Translations under genes and position numbers: made by a program
In this document: positions 17,558 to 27,443 of the stretch, in pieces
How the letters are laid out: each line of letters begins with the position of its first letter
Numbering within the stretch: position 1 is the first letter of the stretch
Notes under the pieces: generated by a model
The model's input: only the letters and a program-made list of their open reading frames with translations
Told to the model about the DNA's origin: nothing
Databases searched by the model: none
Assembly (NCBI GenBank): GCA_038143435.1
Contig: JAYQLX010000004.1
Coordinates: forward strand, 62,001-126,000
DNA: 64,000 nt
DNA from: UBA8337 sp038143435
GTDB taxonomy: Bacteria; Pseudomonadota; Alphaproteobacteria; RS24
Reading direction: 5' to 3'

Positions 17558-18117
17558 AATGCCGCCTCAAAAACGTGACCGGCCAGAATCTCTTCCAGCG
17601 TTCTGTTAGCCAGTTTGCTTTCCAGAGCCAACAAATCTTCGGCCAATGCGTTCAGCTTATCGCCGCCGAGTGCGTCATCGCCATCAGGATAAAGATTGCG
17701 CTGCAACACAGCCTGCAAGGCATTTGCCGTTTCGGAATCGGCCTTAGCAGGTGCCGCTTTTCCCATTGCCTCATCATAAGCGGCGGCGCGGCCATAAAAA
17801 GCTTGCGCCATTTTGCGAATTTTCTTGCCGACACCCAAATCACCGACACCGGCCTCGCGCATGGCCTGATCCATATCGCGGAAAAACATATCGAACAGCG
17901 CTTGCCCGATATCGTCGCGCGCCACACCCTCACTGCGCAGGCGGCGCAAAACCAAATGCACATGAATGGCCAGCATATCAAAGCGCCCGTCAAAACTGTC
18001 GGGCACGCCCCCTGCGCCATAATGGTCGGGCTTGCGCGCTTGCGCCATTATCGCCGTATAGGCAGGTGTCAAATCAGGGGCATTTTTGTTCAAAGACAAA
18101 AAGTCGAGCAGTCCCAT
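17554..18117 (-). CDS. Ubiquinol-cytochrome c chaperone family protein
   Basis: This 187-residue helical protein matches the Ubiq_cyt_C_chap family (relatives of mitochondrial Cbp3), which assists bc1 complex assembly. Characteristic parts are FDMLAIHVHLVLRRLR, ALFDMFFRDMDQAMREAGVGDLGVGKKIRKM and AFYGRAAAYDEA, each a typical helix. No membrane segment is obvious. It heads the DUF177-plsX-fabH series and is divergent from bamE. Confidence 0.85.
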   Translation of the reverse strand: MGLLDFLSLNKNAPDLTPAYTAIMAQARKPDHYGAGGVPDSFDGRFDMLAIHVHLVLRRLRSEGVARDDIGQALFDMFFRDMDQAMREAGVGDLGVGKKIRKMAQAFYGRAAAYDEAMGKAAPAKADSETANALQAVLQRNLYPDGDDALGGDKLNALAEDLLALESKLANRTLEEILAGHVFEAAL

Positions 18118-18166
18118 TTATATCTCCACTCTGAGATTGAATTTTCTATTGCCTCGCGGCGCGTGA

Positions 18167-18196
18167 TTGGCTACCCATCTAGGCTATCTCTTATAG
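18167..18196 (+). promoter_or_regulatory. Candidate bamE promoter
   Basis: TTGGCT (18167-18172) and TTATAG (18191-18196) lie 18 bp apart, 10 bp before the bamE start, in the 89-bp divergent spacer. Such a close start site would give a nearly leaderless mRNA, so the assignment is weak. Confidence 0.25.
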
Positions 18197-18206
18197 GTAA
18201 TCAATA

Positions 18207-18701
18207 ATGCGATTTCGTCAAAAAACAAAAGATGCAGCTCTCGGACAGGCGGTGAAACGTCGCGGCCCGGTTTTTGCCGCAGGACTGCTCACCGCAACCA
18301 TCATGGCTTGCGCGCCGGTCATTGACAATCGCGGCTATTTTTTTGATGACCGTTCAGTCGACAATATTGAAAAAGGCGTCACCAACAAAGAAGCCGTGCG
18401 CGAAACCTTTGGTTCTCCGTCAAGCGAGAGCGTTTTGAACAATGGCGCCTATTATTATATTTACAGCCGCTTTGTGACCGAAAGCTATCGCGCACCGGAG
18501 GAAGTTGACCGCAAAGTGCTGGCAATTTACTTCGATGAAAACAAGACCGTACGCGACTTGGCCGTTTATGGGCTTGAAGACGGTATCATTGTGCCGATTG
18601 TCGCGCGCACCACTCAAACGCAGGGCTCTGAGCTGACAGCATTACAACAAATCTTCGGCAATGTGGGCCGCTTTGGCGACGGTTCGCCGACACAATTCTA
18701 A
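18207..18701 (+). CDS. bamE: Outer-membrane assembly lipoprotein BamE/SmpA
   Basis: BamE is a lipoprotein of the BAM complex that inserts outer-membrane beta-barrels. The 164-residue protein has a lipobox-like end of signal peptide, TATIMAC, with the modified Cys near residue 35 after a long basic N-region. The mature part holds NIEKGVTNKEAVRETFGSPS, the SmpA/OmlA pattern, then YYYIYSRFVTESY. It is divergent from the bc1 chaperone operon, as often seen in this class. A shared terminator follows. Confidence 0.9.
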   Translation: MRFRQKTKDAALGQAVKRRGPVFAAGLLTATIMACAPVIDNRGYFFDDRSVDNIEKGVTNKEAVRETFGSPSSESVLNNGAYYYIYSRFVTESYRAPEEVDRKVLAIYFDENKTVRDLAVYGLEDGIIVPIVARTTQTQGSELTALQQIFGNVGRFGDGSPTQF

Positions 18702-18715
18702 ATATTTAGGCAATA

Positions 18716-18750
18716 AAAAACCCCGGCACATCGCTATGCCGGGGCTTGTG
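18716..18750. terminator. Bidirectional terminator between bamE and hppA
   Basis: Arms CCCCGGCA (18721-18728) and TGCCGGGG (18737-18744) pair perfectly. A run of six As before the stem gives a U tract on the minus strand for hppA, and a weaker T-rich stretch follows on the plus strand for bamE. Confidence 0.8.
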
Positions 18751-18766
18751 TTTCTACCTTGCTTGC

Positions 18767-20878
18767 TTAGTGAGCCAGAATGGCCAGCATCAGCAGCGCA
18801 ACAATATTGGTGATTTTAATCATCGGGTTAACCGCCGGGCCGGCCGTATCTTTATACGGGTCACCGACAGTGTCACCGGTCACGGCAGCCTTATGCGCTT
18901 CCGAACCTTTACCACCATGATTGCCATCTTCGATATATTTCTTGGCATTGTCCCAAGCACCGCCACCGGCAGTCATTGACAGAGCCACGAACAGGCCAGT
19001 CACGATAACACCGAGCAGCATCGCACCCAGTGCCGAGAAAGCGGCTGAACGGTCAGCAATTTGCTCAACAATCAGATAAAGAGCCACAGGAGACAGAACC
19101 GGCAACATGGACGGCACAATCATTTCCTTAATCGCTGCACGGGTCAGCAGGTCAACGGCAGCCGTGTAATCCGGCTTCTCCGTGCCCTTCATAATGCCCG
19201 GCTTTTCTTTGAACTGGCGACGCACTTCTTCAACGATTGCACCACCGGCACGGCCAACGGCCATCATGCCCATTGCGCCGAACAGATACGGCAGCAAACC
19301 GCCGATAAACAGGCCGGTCACGACATAAGGATTGGACAGTGAGAAGTCAGGCGTTACACCGGCGAAATAGCTGTACTGGTCAGCATTGGCGGTGAAGTAA
19401 CGCAAATCTTGCGTATAAGCGGCAAACAATACCAAAGCGCCGAGACCGGCTGAGCCGATAGCGTAACCTTTGGTGACCGCTTTCGTGGTGTTGCCGACAG
19501 CGTCCAGCGCATCGGTTGTCTCACGCACACTCTCAGGCAAGTCAGCCATTTCAGCAATGCCACCGGCATTGTCCGTCACCGGGCCGAAAGCGTCGAGCGC
19601 GACAACCATACCGGCCAACGCCAACATGGTGGTCACCGCAATGGCGATGCCGAACAGACCGGCAAGGCTGTAAGTGGCGATAATGCCGACAACAATAACG
19701 ATAGCGGGCAGCGCCGTGGCTTCCATAGAAACGGCAAGGCCTTGAATGACGTTCGTGCCGTGACCGGTTTCAGAAGCGGCAGCCACTGATTTAACCGGAC
19801 GGAAGTTCACGCCGGTATAATATTCGGTAATCCAAATAATCAGACCGGTAATGGCCAGACCCAGCACACCGCAGAGATAGAGGCTCATGCCGTTAAACAC
19901 TTGGCCTTCAATCACGCGCTGCGTGTCGAGGCCGATAACCGCGTCAGTGACGAAGTAAAGCGCAATCAAGCTGAGCACGGCGGAGGCGATAAAGCCTTTA
20001 TACAGCGCACCCATGATTGAGTTGCTGGCACCGAGGCGAACAAAAAATGTGCCCGCGATTGAGGTAATGATGCAGGTCGCGCCAATGGCCAGCGGATACA
20101 TCATCATGGTCAGCGCGTCAGCGGTGAAGAAAATGGAGCTCAAGACCATGGTGGCAACAATCGTCACCGCATAGGTTTCAAACAAGTCAGCCGCCATACC
20201 GGCGCAGTCACCGACATTATCACCTACATTATCAGCAATGGTGGCCGGGTTGCGCGGGTCATCTTCAGGAATGCCGGCTTCAACTTTACCGACAAGGTCG
20301 CCGCCCACGTCAGCACCTTTGGTGAAGATGCCGCCGCCAAGACGGGCAAAGATTGAAATCAAAGAAGCGCCGAAGCCGAGAGCAACCAGCGCGTCAACAA
20401 CCTCGCGGCTATCGGGCGACAGGCCGAAGAAATCGACCAGAACGGCGAAATAAACAGCGACTGAAAGCAATGCCAGACCGGCAACCAACATGCCGGTGAC
20501 AGCGCCCGAACGGAAGGCCATAGACAAACCGCCGGCAAGGCTTTCGCTGGCCGCCTGCGTGGTGCGCACATTGGCACGCACGGAAACCAGCATGCCGACA
20601 TAACCGGCAGCGCCGGAAAGGGCTGCGCCGACCACAAAACCGGCCGACACTTTTGCGCCGAGGAGGAAAGTAACCAAAATGGCGATCGCCAAACCAACAA
20701 TACCAATTGTTCGATATTGGCGGTTCAGATAGGCGCCTGCGCCTTCTTGAATGGCCGATGCAATTTCCTGCATCCGCTCATTGCCGGCGTCAGCCGCCAT
20801 AATGCTGCGAGCCGCCCAAACGCCATATGCAATGGCGAGCAGACCTGACCCGATGATAAGCCACATCAAAGTGCTCAT
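18767..20878 (-). CDS. hppA: K+-independent H+-translocating pyrophosphatase
   Basis: HppA couples pyrophosphate hydrolysis to proton export across the membrane. The 703-residue protein has about 16 membrane helices. Substrate motifs are GADVGGDLVGKVE, DNVGDNVGDCAGMAADLFE and, near the end, VTGDTVGDPYKDTAGPA. The motif GNTTKAVTKG carries Lys where K+-dependent enzymes have Ala, so I assign the K+-independent class. ATG 20878 was chosen as the true start; the frame upstream is not conserved-looking. It is followed by a strong terminator and lies after thiL. Confidence 0.95.
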   Translation of the reverse strand: MSTLMWLIIGSGLLAIAYGVWAARSIMAADAGNERMQEIASAIQEGAGAYLNRQYRTIGIVGLAIAILVTFLLGAKVSAGFVVGAALSGAAGYVGMLVSVRANVRTTQAASESLAGGLSMAFRSGAVTGMLVAGLALLSVAVYFAVLVDFFGLSPDSREVVDALVALGFGASLISIFARLGGGIFTKGADVGGDLVGKVEAGIPEDDPRNPATIADNVGDNVGDCAGMAADLFETYAVTIVATMVLSSIFFTADALTMMMYPLAIGATCIITSIAGTFFVRLGASNSIMGALYKGFIASAVLSLIALYFVTDAVIGLDTQRVIEGQVFNGMSLYLCGVLGLAITGLIIWITEYYTGVNFRPVKSVAAASETGHGTNVIQGLAVSMEATALPAIVIVVGIIATYSLAGLFGIAIAVTTMLALAGMVVALDAFGPVTDNAGGIAEMADLPESVRETTDALDAVGNTTKAVTKGYAIGSAGLGALVLFAAYTQDLRYFTANADQYSYFAGVTPDFSLSNPYVVTGLFIGGLLPYLFGAMGMMAVGRAGGAIVEEVRRQFKEKPGIMKGTEKPDYTAAVDLLTRAAIKEMIVPSMLPVLSPVALYLIVEQIADRSAAFSALGAMLLGVIVTGLFVALSMTAGGGAWDNAKKYIEDGNHGGKGSEAHKAAVTGDTVGDPYKDTAGPAVNPMIKITNIVALLMLAILAH

Positions 20879-21025
20879 GAGTAAATCCTCTTTTGTTATG
20901 GGGATGACCTGAAAAAGGCCACGGTCCCTCCCGTATAAGTGAGCGAGGTATGCCAAAAAACGCCCGTAAAAGCAAGAAGAAGCCAAGAACAAAGCGTATA
21001 AATCGGCAAATAGCGCGAAATATAC

Positions 21026-21954
21026 TTAAAAGTGTCGAAAACCGCGCTTTTCGAGGGTGATTTCTGCGCCGTCTTCAGCCAGCAATGTTGCGCGCCACTG
21101 CTCGGATTTCAAAAACTTGCCGATGCGGGTCAGTTTAATGTTATGTCGCGTCGCCAATGCGCGCAGCGTTTCAGCTTTATCGGGCGATGCCGTAAAGGCA
21201 ATTTGTAAATCATCGCCGCCGCTGACCAATGCGTGCAGGTCACCATATACGCGGCCCGCTTCTGAAAGCGGAACAAGCGCCGCCGCAATATCCATGCCGC
21301 CTTCGCTGGCTGCGCATAAATGGTCAAGGTCGGCAATTAAGCCGTCCGATACGTCAATTGCCGCATGGGCAAGGCCGCGCAAGTCTTGCCCGAATGCCAA
21401 TGGCGGCTGCGGCGCGGCATAAGCGTCGCCGCCAGCTGATAAATCAAGAAATGCATCGCCGATAGTGCCGGTGACATATACATCGTCACCATTTTGCGCG
21501 CCGCTACGCTTCAGCATTTGCCCTGCGGCACCAATCCGTGCACCGTCAATCCGGCGAAACCTTGTTCGGCACGCACCGTATCGCCGCCCCAAAGCTGCAA
21601 GTCATAGGCTTTCAGACCCTCACCCAGGGTGGTAACAAAAGTCTCAAGCCAGCCTCTGTCCCAATGCGGCGCAATGCCGAGCGTCAGCACACAGCCAAAC
21701 GGGTTTGCCCCTTTCGCTGCGAGGTCGGAAATATTGCAGGCCAGCATGCGCCGCGCGACCAGCGCGCCCTCTGCATTTTCAGGAAAATGCACACCGGCGA
21801 CCAGCATATCAGTGCTGATAACCAAATCATTGCCATCTGGCACGGCGACCCGCGCCGCATCATCGCTGAGCTTTGCCGCCGCTTCATTGTCAGCCAAAGG
21901 CGCGAGCAGTTCGGCGATCAGGCCAAACTCATCAAGCTGCTGGTTATCGGACAT
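21026..21954 (-). CDS. thiL: Thiamine-monophosphate kinase, one frameshift
   Basis: ThiL phosphorylates thiamine phosphate to the active cofactor thiamine diphosphate. The N-terminal segment has LSDDAARVAV, the metal-binding Asp pair, and STDMLVAGVHF, NISDLAAKGANP. The frame breaks near 21515 where GGCAAATG would read through with one more A. The second segment contains AAIDVSDGLIADLDHL and SGGDDLQIAFT, both family signatures. The total is about 309 codons. Start ATG 21954 lies 1 bp from the nusB stop. ThiL is needed for growth without an external source, which supports a sequencing error. Confidence 0.88.
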
Positions 21955-21955
21955 T

Positions 21956-22426
21956 TTAGATTGCCGCCGGATCTTTATCGGTTGCCAAGCTTTTGGCCAC
22001 ATTATCGAGCAGGGCGTTGGCCATGCCCCCCTCTTTTTCCTCAAAAAAGGCATGGGCAATATCGGCATATTGCGACACCACAACCTTTGGCGGAATGTGC
22101 GGCGCGTTCAGCAGTTCCTGCACACCGCAACGTAAAATGGCGCGCAGCGTGCTGTCGAGGCGCGCCAACCGCCAATTCTCAGCCAGCTTGCCATCTATCA
22201 AAAGGTCAATATCGGTTTGGTTTTCCACGACACCGCGTAGCAGCATTTCAAAATGCGCGCTATCAGCAGGCGGCAACTCAATATCGTCCAGCTTCACTTC
22301 CATGCGATGCTCGCTGAATTCGCGAATAATCACTTCCAGCGGGGTGCGCGCAATATCCATCTGATAAAGCGCCTGCACGGAAAGCAGGCGCGCAGAAGAA
22401 CGGGCATCATGTGTATCAGCACTCAT
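21956..22426 (-). CDS. nusB: Transcription antitermination factor NusB
   Basis: NusB binds boxA RNA with S10 to promote rRNA antitermination. The 156-residue all-helical protein has RLLSVQALYQMDIA at the N-terminus, WRLARLDSTLRAILRCGVQELL in the middle (shown in part here) and VVSQYADIAHAFFEEKEGG near the end, all as in the family. It lies in the canonical ribH-nusB-thiL order. Confidence 0.93.
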   Translation of the reverse strand: MSADTHDARSSARLLSVQALYQMDIARTPLEVIIREFSEHRMEVKLDDIELPPADSAHFEMLLRGVVENQTDIDLLIDGKLAENWRLARLDSTLRAILRCGVQELLNAPHIPPKVVVSQYADIAHAFFEEKEGGMANALLDNVAKSLATDKDPAAI

Positions 22427-22441
22427 AGAGGCGGTTTACCC

Positions 22442-22867
22442 CTAAGACCAACTATCGCGCAAGTCCATCAATGCGATGGCCGCTTTTGCCGCACCGCCGC
22501 CCTTGTCTTTTTCCGACATTTTGCAGCGCGCCCATGCCTGATCGCTATTCTCCACTGTCTGAATACCATTGCCGATGGCCAACTTGTCTTTAATGCCGAG
22601 TTCCATTAAACCGCGCGCGCTTTCATTGCAGACAATTTCGTAATGCGTTGTCTCACCGCGAATGACAACACCAAGCGCAACATAGCCGTCATAATTATTT
22701 GTCTCGGCGGCATATTTAATCGCCACCGGCACTTCCAACACGCCGGGCACGGCAACACGCTCATGACTGATACCGGCCGCGTCGAGAACGGCAATCGCGC
22801 CTTCGGCCAATGCGTCGGCCATATCTTCGTAAAATCGCGCTTCAACAATCAGAACTTTTTTTGACAT
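22442..22867 (-). CDS. ribH: 6,7-dimethyl-8-ribityllumazine synthase
   Basis: RibH condenses the ribityl pyrimidine with dihydroxybutanone phosphate. The 141-residue product starts MSKKVLIVEARFYEDM and has the substrate loop VPGVLEVPVAIK, the GVVIRGETTHYE motif with its catalytic His, and AIGNGIQTVE. ATG 22867 is chosen; upstream in-frame codons run into the ribB tail. Its start lies 2 bp before the ribB end, indicating tight coupling in the rib operon. Confidence 0.94.
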   Translation of the reverse strand: MSKKVLIVEARFYEDMADALAEGAIAVLDAAGISHERVAVPGVLEVPVAIKYAAETNNYDGYVALGVVIRGETTHYEIVCNESARGLMELGIKDKLAIGNGIQTVENSDQAWARCKMSEKDKGGGAAKAAIALMDLRDSWS

Positions 22868-22868
22868 T

Positions 22869-23980
22869 TTATGCCCCATCCGTAATCGGTCGCTGACCGA
22901 CAATTTCTAAATCATAGCCTTCCAGCGCCACCACAGTGCGCGGCGTGTCGGACAAGAGTTCGATTTGATGTAAGCCCAAATCAGCAACAATTTGCGCCCC
23001 CAAACCATAATCCAATAAACGCGTCGGCATCGGGTCGCCGCTCGATTGCGGGTTCATGCTATCGGTAAACGGCGTCGGCGAAGTATTGCGAATAATCACG
23101 ACAACGCCGCGCCCCTCCGCGTCTATTTTTCCAGCGCTTTTTGAAACACACCGGCGCGTGGCATACCGCTACCGGCAATATCGGCCACCAGATTTTCCGC
23201 ATGAAAGCGCGTCAGCACCGGCTCGTCGCCGGAAATATCGCCCTTCACCAGCGCAATATGCTCCTCATTGGTCACCGTATTCATATAAATATGCGCTTTC
23301 ATCTCACCCCCATTGGCCAGCTTGAACGTGTCTTCATGAATGCGTTGAATGAGCGTGTCCTTGCGGCGGCGATAGGCAATCAAATCGGCAATGGTGCCGA
23401 GTTTCAGCCCATGTATTTGCGCGAATTGCACAAGGTCAGGCAAGCGCGCCATTGTGCCGTCATCATTCATAATCTCGCAAATCACCCCGGCCGGATAAAG
23501 ACCGGCAAGGCGCGCAATATCCACCGAGGCTTCGGTATGACCGGCACGTATCAACACGCCGCCATCGCGTGCCACCAGAGGGAAAATATGGCCGGGCGAG
23601 ACAATGTCTTGCATGGCTTTGGTCGGGTCAATGGCAACCGATACGGTCTTAGAGCGGTCATGCGCCGAAATGCCGGTCGAAATACCCTCGCGCGCTTCAA
23701 TCGATACGGTGAAGGCGGTTTGATGACGCGAGCGATTGTTTTGCGACATCAGTTCAAGTCCAAGCTGGTCGGCGCGCTCCTGCATCAGCGTCAGGCAAAT
23801 CAGGCCACGTCCGAATTTGGCCATAAAATTGATTGCATCGGGCGTTGCCATTTGCGCGGGGATAATCAAATCACCCTCATTTTCTCGGTCTTCGGCATCG
23901 ACCAACACAATCATCTTGCCGTTGCGGGTGTCTTCAATAATTTCTTCCGGCGGGGAAATATAATGGCTGAACTCGCTCAT
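22869..23980 (-). CDS. ribB: DHBP synthase fused to a degenerate RibA-like domain (RibBX type), one frameshift
   Basis: The N-terminal RibB domain makes 3,4-dihydroxy-2-butanone 4-phosphate for riboflavin. It has VDAEDRENEGDLI, RHQTAFTVSIEA and RAGHTEASVDIARLAG. The C-terminal part resembles GTP cyclohydrolase II, but the segment that should carry three zinc Cys residues reads HAENLVADIAGSGMPRAGVF, with no Cys. The cyclohydrolase step is therefore probably lost here, and a separate RibA is expected elsewhere. The frame breaks near 23127 at five As where six would restore ALEKIDAEGRGVVVIIR. The joined length is about 370 codons. Confidence 0.88.
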
Positions 23981-24597
23981 AATGTGCCTCCAAGTTCTTC
24001 TTCTGCTTGTTTGAGACGCGCGACATAGCGCGCCAAAACGTCAATTTCCAAATTGACGATATCGCCCACTTTCGAAAGCCCCCATGTGGTCACCTCCTGC
24101 GTGTGCGGAATAAGATTGATGCCAAAGGTCAAGCCTTCGACCTCGTTCACGGTCAGCGATGTGCCATCCAGCGTCACCGAACCTTTCGGCGCAATAAACG
24201 GCATCAGCGCCGAGGTGGTTTTGAATGTATAACGTTGGCTGTCGCCTTCGGGCGTGATGGCGGTGATTTCGGCCAGCCCATCAACATGGCCCGACACAAT
24301 ATGCCCGCCCAATTCGTCACCCATTTTCAACGCGCGCTCCAAATTGAGCTTTGTGCCTTCTTTCCATTTACCGGCAGAAGTAACATCCAGCGTTTCTTTC
24401 GAGGCCTCAACCGCAAACCAATCGCCGTCAGCGCCCTTGCCTTTTTCAATCACCGTCAGGCAGACACCCGAATGGGAAATCGATGCGCCCAGGTCAATCG
24501 TGTCCGTGTCATAGGCGGTCAGCACATCAAAGCGCGTGTCGCCGCTTTGTGTGACTTTGGCAATGGTGCCGATATCGGTGACAATTCCGGTAAACAT
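23977..24597 (-). CDS. ribE: Riboflavin synthase alpha subunit
   Basis: This enzyme dismutates two lumazines to riboflavin. The 206-residue product has two similar barrels: MFTGIVTDIGTI and SHSGVCLTVIE in the first, GHIVSGHVDGLAEI and DGTSLTVNEVEG in the second. ATG 24597 is the start, with a TTG codon just before it in frame. The stop overlaps the ribB start, and the start overlaps the ribD stop, in the order ribD-ribE-ribB-ribH. Confidence 0.94.
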   Translation of the reverse strand: MFTGIVTDIGTIAKVTQSGDTRFDVLTAYDTDTIDLGASISHSGVCLTVIEKGKGADGDWFAVEASKETLDVTSAGKWKEGTKLNLERALKMGDELGGHIVSGHVDGLAEITAITPEGDSQRYTFKTTSALMPFIAPKGSVTLDGTSLTVNEVEGLTFGINLIPHTQEVTTWGLSKVGDIVNLEIDVLARYVARLKQAEEELGGTL

Positions 24598-25619
24598 CAA
24601 TTTTTCCTTTCACGGCAAAAATGCTGATAGCTGTCTGCGCCAAGCTTTGCTCCAATGACTTGACGGAAGCGCGTCAAATCAAGTTGCATGAGGGATATAT
24701 CACTTTCCCCAGTCATGGCCACGTCATGCGGTGCTGTGAACAGCGCCAATTCATCGACCAAATCATCTTTCAAAAATGCAGCCGCCAATGTCGGGCCGCA
24801 TTCCAGCATGGCGCGGGTCATGCCGCGCGCCGCCAAATCCTGCAAAGCCGCACGCGGCGTTTCGTTTTTATAGTGCACAAGCGTCTGCTGTTTTGCTCGT
24901 TGCGCCAGCTTGCTGTCGGCAGGAATGTCGTTTTCGCCCATCACCACCGGCATGGGCGAAGCAGTTTCCAAGCCGGGCAAACGGCAATCAAGAGACGGAT
25001 CATCTTCGCGCAATGTGCCGCTGCCGGTGATAATCGCGTCATGCGCGGCGCGCAGTTTATGCCCCATTTGCCGTGATAGCGCGCCGGTAATCCATTTATC
25101 TTCATTAGGCGACGTGCGCATAAAGCCATTGGCACTGATGGCCAATTTCAGCGTCACCATTGGTCGCTTGTCAGTTTCGCGCAGCAAAAAGCCGATTTGG
25201 TCTTGCCGCGCTTCCTCGGCCAAAACACCGCTCTCAACTTCAATGCCCGCCAAGCGCAACAGTTCCGCGCCACGCCCGTCAACGCGCTTGTCAGGGTCAT
25301 CAATCGCATAAACAACACGCGCCACGCCGGCATCAATCAACGCTTGGGCGCAAGGCGAGGTTTTGCCTTCATGCGCGCACGGCTCCAGTGTCACATAAGC
25401 GGTTGCGCCTCTGGCCGCGTCTCCCGCCTCTGCCAGCGCCATTGCTTCGGCATGAGGGCGACCGCCGCGTTGCGTCAAACCCGTTGCGATGACCTGCCCG
25501 TTTTTAACCAGCACGCACCCGACTGCCGGATTGGGCGCGGTATTGCCCAAGCCGAAGCGACCAAGCAGCAAGGCTTGCCGCATAAATTGTTCGTCAGATT
25601 TTTGTGCCTGTTGCGTCAC
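24597..25619 (-). CDS. ribD: Riboflavin-specific deaminase/reductase RibD
   Basis: RibD performs two steps of riboflavin synthesis. The N-terminal deaminase has the zinc site HAEAMALAEAG and EPCAHEGKTSPCAQAL. The C-terminal reductase has MVTLKLAISANGFM, DAIITGSGTLREDDPSL and LECGPTLAAAFL. The 340-residue frame is intact and of normal length. It follows nrdR by 26 bp and overlaps ribE. Confidence 0.95.
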   Translation of the reverse strand: MTQQAQKSDEQFMRQALLLGRFGLGNTAPNPAVGCVLVKNGQVIATGLTQRGGRPHAEAMALAEAGDAARGATAYVTLEPCAHEGKTSPCAQALIDAGVARVVYAIDDPDKRVDGRGAELLRLAGIEVESGVLAEEARQDQIGFLLRETDKRPMVTLKLAISANGFMRTSPNEDKWITGALSRQMGHKLRAAHDAIITGSGTLREDDPSLDCRLPGLETASPMPVVMGENDIPADSKLAQRAKQQTLVHYKNETPRAALQDLAARGMTRAMLECGPTLAAAFLKDDLVDELALFTAPHDVAMTGESDISLMQLDLTRFRQVIGAKLGADSYQHFCRERKN

Positions 25620-25645
25620 CGCATCTCCCCTTTCGGGGCTGGCGG

Positions 25646-26108
25646 CTATGGGTCGGGTTGACCGCTCATTTCCCCGAGGAATTCTTCAAAATCTTTGGCT
25701 TCGCGGAAAGTTCCGATACACGGAAGCGAACCGCACATAAGCCACTTGATCGAGCGCATAAAGCCCTTCCATCACCAATTCACCGACCATTTTGGCCTGA
25801 ATTTCGGACTCGCCCAGATTCTCCAGACGACGCACAATCCCTGATACCATACGTTCAATTCGTTCCGGCTCAACGGGGCGTTTTCGCAGAGCGACTTGCA
25901 CAGAACGCATGAGCTTATCGCGGTCAAACGGCACTTTTCTGCCGGTATTTTTGATGATGGTCAGTTCGCGCAGCTGAATACGCTCAAATGTCGTAAAACG
26001 ACCACCGCAATCGGCGCAGACGCGACGACGACGAATAACCGTGTTTTCTTCGGTGGGACGGCTGTCCTTAACCTGCGTATCAGCATTCATGCAGTAGGGG
26101 CAGCGCAC
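25646..26108 (-). CDS. nrdR: Ribonucleotide-reductase repressor NrdR, frameshift near the end
   Basis: NrdR is a zinc-ribbon, ATP-cone repressor of ribonucleotide reductase genes. The N-terminus has MRCPYC and CADCGGRF, the four zinc Cys residues, then RFTTFERIQL and the ATP cone (KRPVEPERIERMVSGI). The normal C-terminus, FREAKDFEEFLGEMSG, is reached by removing one T from TTT near 25706. As read, the frame stops early after RSQRF. The stop of the restored frame is at 25646. Its place between glyA and ribD is typical in this class. Confidence 0.93.
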
Positions 26109-26117
26109 AAAAGACCT

Positions 26118-27416
26118 CTAATAAATCGGGAAACGCGCGCACAGCGCTTCAACTTCAGCACGCACCGCCGCTTCTTCTTCCGGCACGGCTTCGCCATTAT
26201 TGGCAGCAACCGCATCCAGCACACGGGCGATAAAGTCACCGACTTTTTGGAACTCGGCAACCCCGAAGCCACGCGTTGTGCCTGCCGGTGTGCCGAGGCG
26301 CACGCCTGATGTGACCATTGGCGGGGCCGGGTCAAACGGCACGCCGTTTTTGTTGCAAGTGATGAAAGCACGCTCCATCGCCGCTTCAGCGACATCACCG
26401 GTCAAGCCTTTCGGGCGCAAATCAACCAATACGAGGTGATTATCCGTACCGCCAGAGACAATATCAAAGCCATGACCGAGCAGCGTGTCGGCCAAAGCTT
26501 TGGCGTTTTGCACGACTTGCTGAATATAGACTTTGTAATCGGGCTGCAGCGCTTCTCCAAAAGCCACGGCTTTGGCAGCAATCACATGCATGAGCGGGCC
26601 GCCCTGAATACCCGGGAAGATGGCTGAATTAAACTTTTTACCCAAATCCTCATTATTGGTGAGGATAAGACCGCCGCGGGGGCCGCGCAGGGTTTTGTGG
26701 GTTGTCGTCGTCACCGCATCGGCAAAAGGCAACGGGCTGGGATGCGCGCCACCGGCAACGAGGCCTGAAATATGCGCCATATCGACCAGCAAATAAGCGC
26801 CGACCGCATCGGCAATTTCGCGGAAGCGTTTGAAATCAATAATGCGCGGATAGGCAGAGCCACCGGCGATAATCAGTTGCGGCTTGTGCTCTTTGGCGAG
26901 ACTCTCGACTTCATCATAATCAATCAGATGATTGTCTTCGCGCACGCCATATTGCACCGCATTAAACCATTTGCCCGATTGGTTGGGCTTGGCACCATGC
27001 GTCAAGTGTCCACCTGCGGCCAAGCTCATGCCCAAAATCGTATCGCCGGGCTTAATCAGCGCTTGCATAACAGCCTGATTGGCTTGCGAGCCGGAATTGG
27101 GCTGCACATTGGCATAGGCACAATCATAAAGTTTTTTGACGCGCTCAATCGCAAGGCTCTCGGCAATATCAACATGCTCGCAACCGCCATAATAGCGACG
27201 CCCCGGATAGCCTTCGGCATATTTATTGGTCAGCACCGAGCCCTGCACTTCCAACACCGCACGCGAGGCGATATTTTCAGAAGCAATCAGTTCAATCTGG
27301 TTACGTTGGCGACCCGTTTCGAGGCCGATAACATCAGCAATCTCAGGATCGCGCGTGGCGACATCCTGCGTGAAAAATTCATTTTCCAATTCATCAAACT
27401 TGCTGGATTCCGACAT
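26118..27416 (-). CDS. glyA: Serine hydroxymethyltransferase
   Basis: GlyA interconverts serine and glycine and feeds one-carbon units to tetrahydrofolate. The 432-residue frame is intact: QIELIASENIASRAV, YAEGYPGRRYYGGCE, the PLP lysine in VTTTTHKTLRGPRGG, and GVRLGTPAGTTRGF. It starts with ATG at 27416 with AGGGAA upstream. The 130-bp leader contains an 8-bp inverted repeat. The gene probably leads the nrdR-rib operon. Confidence 0.96.
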   Translation of the reverse strand: MSESSKFDELENEFFTQDVATRDPEIADVIGLETGRQRNQIELIASENIASRAVLEVQGSVLTNKYAEGYPGRRYYGGCEHVDIAESLAIERVKKLYDCAYANVQPNSGSQANQAVMQALIKPGDTILGMSLAAGGHLTHGAKPNQSGKWFNAVQYGVREDNHLIDYDEVESLAKEHKPQLIIAGGSAYPRIIDFKRFREIADAVGAYLLVDMAHISGLVAGGAHPSPLPFADAVTTTTHKTLRGPRGGLILTNNEDLGKKFNSAIFPGIQGGPLMHVIAAKAVAFGEALQPDYKVYIQQVVQNAKALADTLLGHGFDIVSGGTDNHLVLVDLRPKGLTGDVAEAAMERAFITCNKNGVPFDPAPPMVTSGVRLGTPAGTTRGFGVAEFQKVGDFIARVLDAVAANNGEAVPEEEAAVRAEVEALCARFPIY

Positions 27417-27443
27417 TGAGTTCCCTTTCCAAGCGACTCGTCA

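Noticed and set aside
23141..24028. 295-codon plus-strand frame opposite ribB
   Set aside because: Antisense shadow of the RibB coding region.
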